Of a stretch of 64,000 bases of DNA, positions 33,167 to 40,725 are shown piece after piece (position 1 is the stretch's first letter; the number at the start of each line of letters is the position of its first letter). Location: the NCBI GenBank assembly GCA_965216335.1, contig OZ244154.1, forward strand, positions 3,472,001 through 3,536,000. Reading direction: 5' to 3'. The stretch is from JAHEJE01 sp965216335 (GTDB taxonomy: Bacteria; Pseudomonadota; Alphaproteobacteria; Rhizobiales; Aestuariivirgaceae). A program made the translations under genes and the position numbers. The notes beneath the pieces were generated by a model. That model worked only from the letters and a program-made list of their open reading frames with translations. It ran no database searches and had not been told where the DNA came from.

Positions 33167-33313
33167 TCCTTCCCCCGGAAAGGGGGAAGAGCCTGCCCCC
33201 GGCTTGAACGGGGGTCGGGACGGGGGTTGACGGCGGTGCAGTTCGGCAACGATTTCAATCCCTTGAACCGCCATCAATCCCCACCCTAGCCCTCCCCTTT
33301 TCTAGGGGAGGGA
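33167..33313. repeat. Nested palindromic repeat element, copy 2 (inverted)
   Basis: Starts CTTCCCCCGGAAAGGGGGAA, then GGGGGTTGACGGCGGT, a variable core, ACCGC-type partner CCGCCATCAATCCCC, and ends CCCTCCCCTTTTCTAGGGGA + GGG. It is the reverse complement layout of the element at 11763-11892. The two copies differ mostly in the core and by an inserted CCCCCGGCTTGAACGGGGG hairpin. Confidence 0.75.
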
Positions 33314-33507
33314 ATGCCCTGGAGCCAAGCCAGAATCATGTCACGGCTCTTGTTGGGTGCATGCAACTATCCGATGCAATGGAGGAAATGTGCTCTCACT
33401 CAATGTTAAATCGGACAGCAGTGGGACAAGCCCGGCAATGACGACGCTGGGAGTTTTCGAAGTCTCCAGCTTGTCATGTCGTCTTCCTCAGAAATTGGGG
33501 TGTTCGA

Positions 33508-33535
33508 TTGACTTTTACCTACTAATAGGTAGAAT
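33508..33535 (+). promoter_or_regulatory. Sigma-70-type promoter with embedded TetR-type operator
   Basis: TTGACT (-35, 33508-33513) and TAGAAT (-10, 33530-33535) are 16 bp apart. The spacer carries the perfect inverted repeat TACCTA-CTAA-TAGGTA (33516-33531), which is the TACCTA...TAGGTA type used by many TetR repressors. The TetR gene is the last gene of the operon this promoter would drive, so simple autorepression is likely. Confidence 0.7.
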
Positions 33536-33590
33536 ACGTCATCTCACCTCGTGAGGGGTGTTTCGTGATTTCACAGAGGAGACGAAGACG

Positions 33591-33986
33591 ATGACCAGCG
33601 AACTGTACTGGCTGACCCTGAGCTGCCTGCTCGTATCGGTGATGTGGCTGCCCTATATCCTCAACCGGATCGCCGTGAAAGGGCTGATCCCGGCGATGGG
33701 CAACGACGACCCGGTCGCAGTGGAACACGCCGCCTGGGCAAAGCGCGCCATGTGCGCGCATCGCAATGCACTGGAGAGCATCGGCATTTTCGCCGCCCTG
33801 GTGCTGACCGCCCACGTCCTCGGCATCTCAACCGGTACGACCGCCACCGCCGCCGCGGTGTTCTTCTTTGCCCGGCTGGCCCACTACATCGTTTATGTGG
33901 CCGGCATCCCGGTGGTGCGCACGTTGCTGTTTGCCGTGAGCTGGGTGTGCATTGTAGTGTTCGGTCTGGCGATTCTCAGCGCGTGA
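33591..33986 (+). CDS. MAPEG-family membrane protein
   Basis: A 131-residue inner-membrane protein with four hydrophobic helices. The order LYWLTLSCLLVSVMWLPYIL, HRNALESIGIFAALVLTAHV, FFFARLAHYIVYVAGIP and a last helix VVRTLLFAVSWVCIVVFGL fits the MAPEG fold (glutathione-linked membrane enzymes). The E-x-x-x-F/A-AL and R-x-x-H-Y segments are the conserved points. The ATG at 33591 follows AGAGGAGAC. It is the first gene of a MAPEG-cupin-TetR operon. A glutathione-dependent detoxification role is suggested by the family, not shown. Confidence 0.87.
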   Translation: MTSELYWLTLSCLLVSVMWLPYILNRIAVKGLIPAMGNDDPVAVEHAAWAKRAMCAHRNALESIGIFAALVLTAHVLGISTGTTATAAAVFFFARLAHYIVYVAGIPVVRTLLFAVSWVCIVVFGLAILSA

Positions 33987-33995
33987 GGTGGGGGC

Positions 33996-34685
33996 ATGCC
34001 GGCAACACCTGACCTGATCAACGGCGATTTCGACCGGCGCGTGGTCGTTGACACCACCGCACTCGACTGGATTGCATCGCCAAGCCCCGGTGTCGAGCGC
34101 CGTCCGCTCGACAGGGTCGGCGGCGAGGTGGCCCGCGCCACCACCGTTGTGCGGTTTGCACCCGCCAGCGACTTTCCAACCCATGTGCATGGCGGCGGCG
34201 AGGAATTCCTGGTGCTGCGCGGGATATTCAGCGACGAGAGCGGCGACTATCCCGCCGGCAGCTATGTGCGCAATCCGCCGGGCAGCAGCCATGCGCCCCA
34301 TACCCGTGATGGCTGCGAAATCTTCGTCAAACTGCGTCAGATGAAACCGGACGACCTGGCGCATGTCGTGATCGACCCCGAAACCGGGGGCAATTGGCGT
34401 GCGTTGTCCGCTGGCCGCCGCGCCCTCGATCTGTTTCGTGCCGTTGACGGCAGTGAACATGTAACGCTCGAGGACTGGCAGCCCGGCTCCGAAGGCGACG
34501 CCGAAACGCTCGTCGGCGGCGAGGAACTGCTGATCCTGTCCGGTGCGTTCGCAGATGAGCACGGGACCTATCCGGCTGGAACCTGGGTGCGCAATCCGCC
34601 CGGCTTTTCCCGCCGCCTCACCAGCCCGCAGGGCGGGCGTTTTTGGCGCAAGACCGGCCACCTGAAAGACATCGTTTCATCGTGA
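33996..34685 (+). CDS. Double-cupin ChrR-like protein
   Basis: A 229-residue protein with two cupin barrels related to the C-terminal domain of the anti-sigma factor ChrR (cupin_7). The first has FPTHVHGGGEEFLVLRGIFS then YPAGSYVRNPPGSSHAP; the second repeats GGEELLILSGAFADEHGTYP and AGTWVRNPPG. The first barrel keeps the H-x-H-x(n)-E and late His metal ligands, the second has lost the histidines. There is no N-terminal ZAS sigma-binding domain, so it is not a complete anti-sigma factor. It may sense or detoxify reactive species together with the MAPEG protein. Confidence 0.85.
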   Translation: MPATPDLINGDFDRRVVVDTTALDWIASPSPGVERRPLDRVGGEVARATTVVRFAPASDFPTHVHGGGEEFLVLRGIFSDESGDYPAGSYVRNPPGSSHAPHTRDGCEIFVKLRQMKPDDLAHVVIDPETGGNWRALSAGRRALDLFRAVDGSEHVTLEDWQPGSEGDAETLVGGEELLILSGAFADEHGTYPAGTWVRNPPGFSRRLTSPQGGRFWRKTGHLKDIVSS

Positions 34686-35272
34686 GCACCCGCGATGCCA
34701 TCCTCGACGTCGCCGAACGACTGATCCAGACCCGCGGCTACAACGGCTTCAGCTATCAGCACATCGCCGACGAACTGAGTGTGCGCAAGCCCAGCCTGCA
34801 TTACCATTTCCGCTCCAAGGCCGATCTTGGCGCTGCCGTCATGCAGCGTTACCGCGAGCGCATGGAAGGTGCCATGCGCCAGGCGGAACAGGATTTGTCT
34901 GCCGACGTCCCGGGCAATGCCGCAAGGCTGCTGGAACTGTACGTCACGCCCTACATCATGTTCGCCAGGACACCGGAAAAGATCTGTCTGTGCGGTGCAC
35001 TGACCGGCGAGTTCCCGGCCTTGCCGGACAACATGCAGGCCGAGGTCAACCGCTTTATCGCCGAGCACCATGCCTGGCTCGAACGCCTCATGGCAGCCGG
35101 CGAGGCAAGCGGCGATTTCCGGCTTGACGCCAGCCCGGCGGCAATGGCCCGGACGGCCTTCGCCAGCCTGCAGGGCGCTCTGCTGATGAAACGCGCCACC
35201 GGCACCCTGGAGGACCTCACCGAGGTCATCGAAACGCTCAGGCAGGGTTTGGGGATCGAGAGTACGGCTTGA
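34682..35272 (+). CDS. TetR-family transcriptional repressor
   Basis: A 196-residue TetR regulator. The N-terminal HTH is clear: TRDAILDVAERLIQTRGYNG then FSYQHIADELSVRKPSLHYHF, followed by SKADLGAAVM. The rest is the ligand-binding helical domain (TetR_C type), with a KICLCGALTGEFPALP segment holding two close cysteines that might sense electrophiles or redox change. The GTG at 34682 overlaps the cupin stop (GTGA), so translation is coupled. The likely operator is the TACCTA dyad in the operon promoter. Confidence 0.88.
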   Translation: MSTRDAILDVAERLIQTRGYNGFSYQHIADELSVRKPSLHYHFRSKADLGAAVMQRYRERMEGAMRQAEQDLSADVPGNAARLLELYVTPYIMFARTPEKICLCGALTGEFPALPDNMQAEVNRFIAEHHAWLERLMAAGEASGDFRLDASPAAMARTAFASLQGALLMKRATGTLEDLTEVIETLRQGLGIESTA

Positions 35273-35341
35273 CCTTCCTGTTCCGGGAGGCCTTATCTTG
35301 CTGCTTCAAATGATTCAGTACGCAGCTCAGAGGCCTCCGCA

Positions 35342-35803
35342 ATGCGCATTTTACTGTCCACTTTGACCGCCGCTGTTGCAGCGATTGCGCTGCTGTCAGG
35401 CCTGGCGCTGGCTCACTCCGGTGCGACCGGTATCGTCAAGCAACGCATGGATGTCATGTCCGATGTCGGCGAACAGATGAAGACCATTGCCGCGATTATG
35501 AAGGGCGAGGTCGCCTTTGACGGGCAGGTGGTGAGCAGCGCGGCCGCGAAGATGGCTACGCATGCGGAAATGATCCCGCAACTGTTTCCGGAAGGCTCGA
35601 TCGACGGCCCGAGCGAGGCCCTGCCGGCAATCTGGCAGGACTGGGAGGAATTTACCCAGCTCGGGTCAAGCCTGAAGGACAAGGCCGGTGCCCTGGCTTC
35701 AGTAGCGCAGACTGCCAAGTCGCCGACCGATCTGACGGAGGCCCTCGTCGCCGTCGGTGCGACGTGCAAGGGGTGTCACGAAAAGTTTCGGCTGGCGAAA
35801 TGA
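35342..35803 (+). CDS. Cytochrome c' / c556-family periplasmic haem protein
   Basis: A 153-residue secreted four-helix-bundle cytochrome. The signal peptide is at residues 1-24 (MRILLSTLTAAVAAIALLSG ... LALAHS). Haem c attaches near the C-terminus at CKGCHEKFR, the usual position in this family, and IVKQRMDVMSDVGEQMKTI carries the Met that occupies the sixth position in c556. A standalone gene. It probably takes part in electron transfer or binds small gases such as NO; partner unknown. Confidence 0.92.
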   Translation: MRILLSTLTAAVAAIALLSGLALAHSGATGIVKQRMDVMSDVGEQMKTIAAIMKGEVAFDGQVVSSAAAKMATHAEMIPQLFPEGSIDGPSEALPAIWQDWEEFTQLGSSLKDKAGALASVAQTAKSPTDLTEALVAVGATCKGCHEKFRLAK

Positions 35804-35819
35804 CCCGCCGGGTGCGGCT

Positions 35820-36581
35820 CTAGAAGTCCTTCAGCCGTTCGGTCGTCTCCGGGTCGAGGAAACCCGCCACCGTCGCATCGGTCTCAAGTTGCAGGGCGCG
35901 GTTGAGGTCGCTGGCGGCGCAGTGGTTGAGGACACGTTTCATGGCGCGGACGGAAAGCGGGGGCAGGGCGCTGAGCTTCTCCGCCACGGCGCGGGCTTCG
36001 CGCATTAGATCGTCATCTGCCGCAACACGCCAGGCTACGCCCATCCGCTTGAGATCTGACGCGGTATAGCGCTCGCCGAGGAACAGCATTTCGCGCGCCG
36101 TGTTGAGGCCGACCAGCGCCGGCAGCAGGCTGGTGACCGCACCGGTGACGAACAGATTGAGCGACACTTCCGGGAAAAACCCCTTGGCGCTTTCGCCCCA
36201 GATCGGGAAGTCGCAGTTGATCGCCCATTCGAAACCGCCGCCGACGGCCCAGCCGTTGATCGCCCCGACTACCGGCTTGGTGCCGAACACGATCGCCCGG
36301 GTGGCCTGCTGGATGGCATCGACCAAAGCGCGCGCATCGGCCTCATTTTCCGGATGGACATGGGCGTTGCGGTCATCGCCGGCGCAGAACGCCCGGCCTT
36401 CGCCGGTGAAGATGACGGCCCGCGTTTCCCTATCGGCGTTGGCATCGTTGAACGCATGCGCCACATCCTCGATCAGTTCCAGGTTCATGGCGTTCAGGCA
36501 ATCGGGGCGGTTGAGCGAAATGGTCCGCACGCCCTGATCGCCAAGGGTGCTCAACACGGTGCGATACTCGAACTTGCTCAT
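35820..36581 (-). CDS. Enoyl-CoA hydratase/isomerase-family protein
   Basis: A 253-residue crotonase-fold enzyme acting on CoA thioesters. VRTISLNRPDCLNAMN, the oxyanion-hole segment GRAFCAGDDRN and VVGAINGWAVGGGFEWAI are the canonical motifs. The position that carries Glu in hydratases lies in a region reading GAVTSLLPALVG, so the acid/base residue may differ and the exact reaction is open. It overlaps the adenylate-forming ligase gene by 4 bp, giving a two-gene operon that would activate and then process a carboxylic acid. Confidence 0.88.
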   Translation of the reverse strand: MSKFEYRTVLSTLGDQGVRTISLNRPDCLNAMNLELIEDVAHAFNDANADRETRAVIFTGEGRAFCAGDDRNAHVHPENEADARALVDAIQQATRAIVFGTKPVVGAINGWAVGGGFEWAINCDFPIWGESAKGFFPEVSLNLFVTGAVTSLLPALVGLNTAREMLFLGERYTASDLKRMGVAWRVAADDDLMREARAVAEKLSALPPLSVRAMKRVLNHCAASDLNRALQLETDATVAGFLDPETTERLKDF

Positions 36582-37888
36582 TGATATGTCCTCAAAACGC
36601 GGGCGGTCTTGCCTTCGGTGACCGGGAACGTTCCGGCGGCAACAATCTGCACATTGGCCGTTGCACCGAGGCCGGACTTGATCTCGGCAGCGACGCGCTG
36701 CGCCAGGTCGCCGGCATCAGCATATCCCTTCGCCAACTCGACCTGCAGCGGCAAGGCATCATAGGGCGGTTTGGCCTCGAGCACGATGCGGTAGTCACCG
36801 GACAGCTCGGCAAATCCGCTCAGCACCTTGGCCACCATGGTCGGAAACAGGTTCAGCCCGCGCACCACCACCATGTCGTCGCTGCGCCCGACGACGCGGA
36901 ACCGCATGCCGGTGCGTCCGCACGCGCACGGCTCGGTGGCATCGATGGCGATGATATCTCCGGTGCGAAACCGCACCAGCGGCTGGCACTCGCGCACCAG
37001 ATGGGTGAGCACCAGCTCGCCCTCCTGTCCGGCATCGAACGGCAGGGGTTGCGCTGTTTCCGGGTCGATCAGTTCCGGGTACAGCACGTCGCCGGCGAGG
37101 AAATGCAGCCGGGTGTCATGCGCACACTGGGCGGCAAAGTTGCAGAACACATCCGACACACCGTAGTTGGCGTTGCGCGGTTCCATACCCCAGGTGCCAC
37201 GGATGCGCGCCCGCAATGCCGGATCGTCCAAGCCCGCCTCGCCGCCGAACAGACCGAGCTTCAGACCCAGGTCAGCGGGCTTTAGGCCCGGGAACTTTTC
37301 CTCCAGCACCCGTTCCAGAACCGCCGGATAGGACGGGGTGCAGGAAATCGCGTCGATGCCGATTTCGCGGATCGTGCGGATCAGCAATTCTGTGTTGCCG
37401 ACACCGAACGGCACCACTGTGGCGCCGGTGCGCTCCAGGGTCAGGTGGTCGCTCACCCCGCCCATCCACATCTGGTAGTTGAGACAGTGCACGACGGTGT
37501 GTTCGGCGGTCAGCCCGGCTGCCCTTTGCGCCCGACCGCCGACAACCTGCGTTATCTCGCAATCGCGCGCCGACAGCGCCAGGTTCATTGCCTGTCCCGT
37601 CGTGCCCGATGTCCGGTGCAGCCGGTTCACCTTCGCTCGCGCAGCCGCCAGGTAGTTGCCGAACGGCGGATGCCCGGCCTGCGACAGCCTGAGCTGCGCC
37701 TTGTCCGAAAGCGGCAGTACCGGCAGGTCGCGAAGATCGGCGGGCGGCGCCGCACCGTTCCATAACTGCTGATAGAAGACGGATGTCTCTCCGACATAGG
37801 CGGCCTGGCTTTGCCATGCGGCCTGCTGATGCTGCGCCATGTCAACTGCCGGCAGGGTTTCCGCATCGGATCGCAACTGGCCGGCCAT
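36578..37888 (-). CDS. Phenylacetate-CoA ligase-like (PaaK-type) acyl-CoA synthetase
   Basis: A 436-residue adenylate-forming enzyme that would couple a carboxylic acid to CoA through an acyl-AMP. The P-loop RLHRTSGTTGQAMNLAL matches the PaaK subgroup (SSGTTG). GTWGMEPRNANYGVSD and VRFRTGDIIAID are the middle and hinge regions, and the C-terminal domain ends with TEGKTARVLR holding the catalytic Lys. Length equals that of PaaK. No other paa genes are near, so the acid need not be phenylacetate. First gene of the ligase-hydratase operon. Confidence 0.85.
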   Translation of the reverse strand: MAGQLRSDAETLPAVDMAQHQQAAWQSQAAYVGETSVFYQQLWNGAAPPADLRDLPVLPLSDKAQLRLSQAGHPPFGNYLAAARAKVNRLHRTSGTTGQAMNLALSARDCEITQVVGGRAQRAAGLTAEHTVVHCLNYQMWMGGVSDHLTLERTGATVVPFGVGNTELLIRTIREIGIDAISCTPSYPAVLERVLEEKFPGLKPADLGLKLGLFGGEAGLDDPALRARIRGTWGMEPRNANYGVSDVFCNFAAQCAHDTRLHFLAGDVLYPELIDPETAQPLPFDAGQEGELVLTHLVRECQPLVRFRTGDIIAIDATEPCACGRTGMRFRVVGRSDDMVVVRGLNLFPTMVAKVLSGFAELSGDYRIVLEAKPPYDALPLQVELAKGYADAGDLAQRVAAEIKSGLGATANVQIVAAGTFPVTEGKTARVLRTYQ

Positions 37889-37892
37889 GCGC

Positions 37893-38588
37893 TCAGAAAA
37901 TCCGCGTCAGCACGGCACGCCCCAGCGGAAGCAGGCCCTTGCGCGTCATGACATGCGGGCTGGCGAGCAGACGAACCGATTGCGGCGGGCTCGCAGAGGC
38001 GTTTTCGGCCGCATAGGCGTTACCGTCGTCCGTGCCGGCATCCCAGGCAAACAGCGGAAATTCGATGCTGTCGCGCCACTCGCCACCGGTGCGCAGCGGT
38101 ATGGCGGCGGCACCGGTGAACCAGTCGGGACTGGGCATCAGCGCGGCCGCGAAGCTGACTTGCGGATGGGCCAGACTGGCGTCGAACTCGACCTTGACGT
38201 AGCCTGGCGCCGCCTTGAGCGGGCCGGCAGCGAAGGTCTCACCGACCTGGCCGGTGAGCTTGCCGGTTTCAAACTCGCGCCCGAACAGCGACGTGCCGCC
38301 GGTCTCGGCCAGTTGCCTGAGGCCGGCCGAAGCCGGCGCGCCGTCCCGGAACAGGCTGAAACCGGCCTTGTGCGTGGTTCCGGCCAGCTCCGACAGCCCG
38401 GCGCCATCCGCCGGCCAGCCATGCGGATGGGTGGCGCTACTCCAGGTGATGAACAACTCGAGCTGATAACGCTCGCTCGTCTCGGCCCTGCCGGGGGGTG
38501 CCAAGCCGGCGGCCAGGACGACGACGAACGCAACACACGCCGGCAGCGACCAAACAGACCTCATCAAGACTGCGCCCGATCGGATCAA
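37893..38588 (-). CDS. Secreted Spondin_N-domain protein
   Basis: A 231-residue exported protein. The signal peptide reads SVWSLPACVAFVVVLAAGLA with cleavage near GRAET. The mature part matches the Spondin_N domain: YQLELFITWSSATHPHGWP, AGLSELAGTTHKAGFSLF, FAAGPLKAAPGYVKVEFDAS and SFAAALMPSPDWFTG. In animals this domain is an extracellular matrix module; in bacteria its function is unknown. The start may be the ATG at 38564. It lies 4 bp downstream end-to-start of the ligase gene and is divergent from the Gly-rich operon at 38860, so the CTGAC operator might also affect it. Confidence 0.85.
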   Translation of the reverse strand: MIRSGAVLMRSVWSLPACVAFVVVLAAGLAPPGRAETSERYQLELFITWSSATHPHGWPADGAGLSELAGTTHKAGFSLFRDGAPASAGLRQLAETGGTSLFGREFETGKLTGQVGETFAAGPLKAAPGYVKVEFDASLAHPQVSFAAALMPSPDWFTGAAAIPLRTGGEWRDSIEFPLFAWDAGTDDGNAYAAENASASPPQSVRLLASPHVMTRKGLLPLGRAVLTRIF

Positions 38589-38771
38589 GCCAACCTCCAG
38601 TTCGCAAACGAATCCACGTTCCGCGCAAAGGGTAGCGCAAGCCGGCTCGATGATGAAGCCGGATTGCCGGATCGCCTCGCGAAACTCCGGTTTGTCGTTG
38701 AAACGGCAATCCGCCCGGCGGGCCGTACGGCGCGGGTCTGCCGCCGATGCAGGTGCGCGCGGGCTTCGAAC

Positions 38772-38810
38772 CTGACAACTCGCTGACAGCCCGGGTCAGG
38801 CTCCCGTCAG
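38772..38810. promoter_or_regulatory. Symmetric four-half-site operator, CTGAC x2 / GTCAG x2
   Basis: CTGAC at 38772 and 38783, and GTCAG at 38795 and 38806, are arranged as CTGAC-N6-CTGAC-N7-GTCAG-N6-GTCAG with exact symmetry about base 38791. The 11-bp direct-repeat spacing is that preferred by OmpR/PhoP-family dimers, and such a regulator is encoded at 41209 in the same operon. The site ends 50 bp before the Gly-rich gene at 38860. Confidence 0.7.
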
Positions 38811-38859
38811 CGCAGGTGAACTAGTCTGATACGGCAATTTGAGAGGAAGGAATCCGAAG

Positions 38860-39252
38860 ATGACGAAAAACATCCCCGAGAGTGAAGTGTGCAGCGAATT
38901 GGAAATGGATCGCCGTGACGCCCTCAAGCGGCTGGGGTTGGGTCTGTCGGTCGCCTACGCGGCGCCGGTCCTGCTCACGGTCAGCGACGCCAGGGCCGGC
39001 AGTGGCGGTTCCGGCGGCGGCGCCGGAGGCGGCGGCGGCGCAGGAGGTGGCGGCGGTTCCGGTGGTGGATCGGGCGGCGGCTCCGGTGGTGGATCGGGCG
39101 GCGGAACAAGTGGCGGTACGTCCGGTGGCACAAGTGGTGGCACGTCGGGTGGTACCAGCGGCGGCACGTCCGGCGGTACCAGCGGTGGCACGTCCGGCGG
39201 TACCAGCGGCGGCACATCTGGCGGCAGCTCGTCAGGCGTCGACAAGCGCTAG
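38860..39252 (+). CDS. Gly/Ser/Thr-rich protein with Tat-like leader
   Basis: A 130-residue protein of unknown function. Residues 18-48 look like a Tat signal or modification leader: DRRDALKRLGLGLSVAYAAP then LLTVSDARAG. The rest is almost only Gly, Ser and Thr: GSGGG-type repeats (about 47-81), then ten exact GGTS units (about 81-120), then GGSSSGVDKR. AGGAAGG provides the ribosome site 9 bp ahead of the ATG. The leader is nearly the same as that of the protein at 40697. It is followed by an HprK-like/PqqD fusion, so the Ser/Thr-rich tail may be a phosphorylation or other modification substrate. No known family recognised. Confidence 0.7.
   Translation: MTKNIPESEVCSELEMDRRDALKRLGLGLSVAYAAPVLLTVSDARAGSGGSGGGAGGGGGAGGGGGSGGGSGGGSGGGSGGGTSGGTSGGTSGGTSGGTSGGTSGGTSGGTSGGTSGGTSGGSSSGVDKR
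39100..39219 (+). repeat. Ten tandem 12-bp units encoding Gly-Gly-Thr-Ser
   Basis: Units vary at synonymous sites, with an alternating ACG-TCC / ACC-AGC pattern that gives a looser 24-bp period. Codon variation with a constant peptide indicates selection on the protein, not recent slippage alone. Copy number is likely to vary among strains. Confidence 0.85.
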
Positions 39253-39432
39253 ATTGCGTTTGGCAGCGTGAAGTAAACGCGTTGCAGCCGGTCTGACCAA
39301 CCAATCTTGTATGAGTAACCCGTCAGCCTGCTGCAACTCTGGTCGGTGCGCTTGCGAAAGCGCTCCGGCCATCTCGTTTGTGCGGACCCTTGTTGTCTGG
39401 CATGGTGCGCGGTGTTGGGAGCGGCATTGGTG

Positions 39433-40725
39433 ATGTCTGATGTAACGTGGTTTCAGTTTCAGGACACTTCGGTTCCCGTCGCAGTCCCCGATGACCGTGA
39501 TTTGGACGTCGCGCTCTCGATCATATTGCGCGACTGGCCACGCCATACGACCGCCGGCGATGCGGCACCGCCCGGACACCGGCGGATCAAGATCGAGCGG
39601 ATCGGGCGAGACTATGTTCTGTCCTCGCCCTGGCTCAAGGAACCCGCCCGCCGCAAGCATCCTGTCGACCTGGTGTGCGCGCTGATTATCGAACTCGTCT
39701 GGGCTTATCTTGACAGATTTCCGGACCGGCTGTGCCTGCACGGCGCGGCCGTGGAGTTCGCCGGGCGCCTCGTGGTCTTTCCGAACCGGTATCGCGCCGG
39801 CAAGAGCCTTCTGAGCGGATGCCTGGCAGCGGCGGGCCACCGGGTGTTCACCGACGACATTCTGCCGATGCGGGTCGGCAGCCGGACGCGGATCGTGTCC
39901 GGCCTGGCAACGGGTGTACCGCCTCGCCTGCGTCTTCCGCTGCCGGAAAACCTGCCGCCGCAATACAGTGAATTCCTCGACAGTGCTGCCGGTCAGAGCA
40001 GTGAACACTACAGGTACCTGTCCTTTTCTGCAGACCTGCAGGCGCCGCGAAATCTTGCCTGCCCGGTCGGCAGCTTTGTTTTCCTCGAGCGGGCGCCGAA
40101 CACCCAGCCGGGCCTCCAGCCGATGCGTCAGGCCGACATGTTGCGCGAGGTGGTGTGGCAGAACTTCGCCCGGGCCATGCCATCCGGGCAGATCCTGCAT
40201 GTCTTGAAAAGCCTGGTTTCTGCCACGGGCTGCTTCCGGCTGACCTACGACGATCCTGGCGATGCGGTCGAACTGCTGCAAGCGCAGTTTGCCGTTTGGC
40301 CTGCGCCCTCGCCGTCCATACCCGCCTACGTGCCGCCGCCGTCGTCGCCGGCAGCGGCCGGTCCGGCGGACCAGGACAACGCCGCTGCCGCCGGTTACCT
40401 TGTTCAGCGCCCGGGCGTCCATGAACATGCCAGCGATGGCGAACACTTCCTCGCCGATGCTGATGGCGTGGCGATCCATCACCTCAATCAGACCGCGGCC
40501 ACCGTGTGGCGGTTGCTGCGCGAGCCGATGCGGCTGGATGATATCGTTGGGGTGCTTTATCATGCCTTTCCGGATCAGGCGCGGGCACGCATCGAAGCTG
40601 ACATGACCGCGCTGCTGGACGAGTTCAGGACCAAGCGGTTGCTTGTCGCGGCAACCCCGCCGCAGCCGGCGCCTGAGGGCCGGGACGGAAAAGATCATGG
40701 CAGACGACACGCACGACAGACCTGA
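39433..40725 (+). CDS. HPr-kinase-like / PqqD fusion protein
   Basis: A 430-residue two-domain protein. Residues about 95-290 resemble HprK-type kinases: LCLHGAAVEFAGRLVVFPNR with His103, a divergent P-loop NRYRAGKSLLSG (118-129, first Gly replaced) and FTDDILPMR (140-147) as the Walker B-like acidic pair. A Pro/Ala-rich linker (290-318) leads to a PqqD domain (320-405): GYLVQRPGVHEHASDGEHFL, IHHLNQTAATVWRLL. PqqD domains bind leader peptides in RiPP pathways, and HprK homologues phosphorylate some lasso peptides. Fusion of both, between two leader-bearing Gly/Ser-rich proteins, suggests leader-guided phosphorylation. The ATG at 39433 follows GGGAGCGG. Confidence 0.75.
   Translation: MSDVTWFQFQDTSVPVAVPDDRDLDVALSIILRDWPRHTTAGDAAPPGHRRIKIERIGRDYVLSSPWLKEPARRKHPVDLVCALIIELVWAYLDRFPDRLCLHGAAVEFAGRLVVFPNRYRAGKSLLSGCLAAAGHRVFTDDILPMRVGSRTRIVSGLATGVPPRLRLPLPENLPPQYSEFLDSAAGQSSEHYRYLSFSADLQAPRNLACPVGSFVFLERAPNTQPGLQPMRQADMLREVVWQNFARAMPSGQILHVLKSLVSATGCFRLTYDDPGDAVELLQAQFAVWPAPSPSIPAYVPPPSSPAAAGPADQDNAAAAGYLVQRPGVHEHASDGEHFLADADGVAIHHLNQTAATVWRLLREPMRLDDIVGVLYHAFPDQARARIEADMTALLDEFRTKRLLVAATPPQPAPEGRDGKDHGRRHARQT

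Larger units (their letters stand above)
32954..33590. other. 637-bp non-coding region filled with repeats
   Basis: No convincing gene. It holds fragments of the GTCATTGCCGGG repeat at 33118-33142 and, inverted, at 33419-33445, which bracket the nested palindromic element at 33167-33313. The last 85 bp are the promoter of the MAPEG operon. The layered arrangement suggests repeated insertion at one neutral site. Confidence 0.7.

Noticed and set aside
33996..34685. Complete ChrR anti-sigma factor with a partner ECF sigma gene
   Set aside because: The N-terminal sigma-binding zinc domain is absent and no ECF sigma gene is adjacent.
35820..37888. Phenylacetate catabolic cluster
   Set aside because: Only a PaaK-like ligase and one hydratase are present; paaABCDE and paaZ are missing, so the acid is not known.
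39100..39219. CRISPR-like array
   Set aside because: The 12-bp units have no spacers and encode a continuous GGTS peptide in frame.
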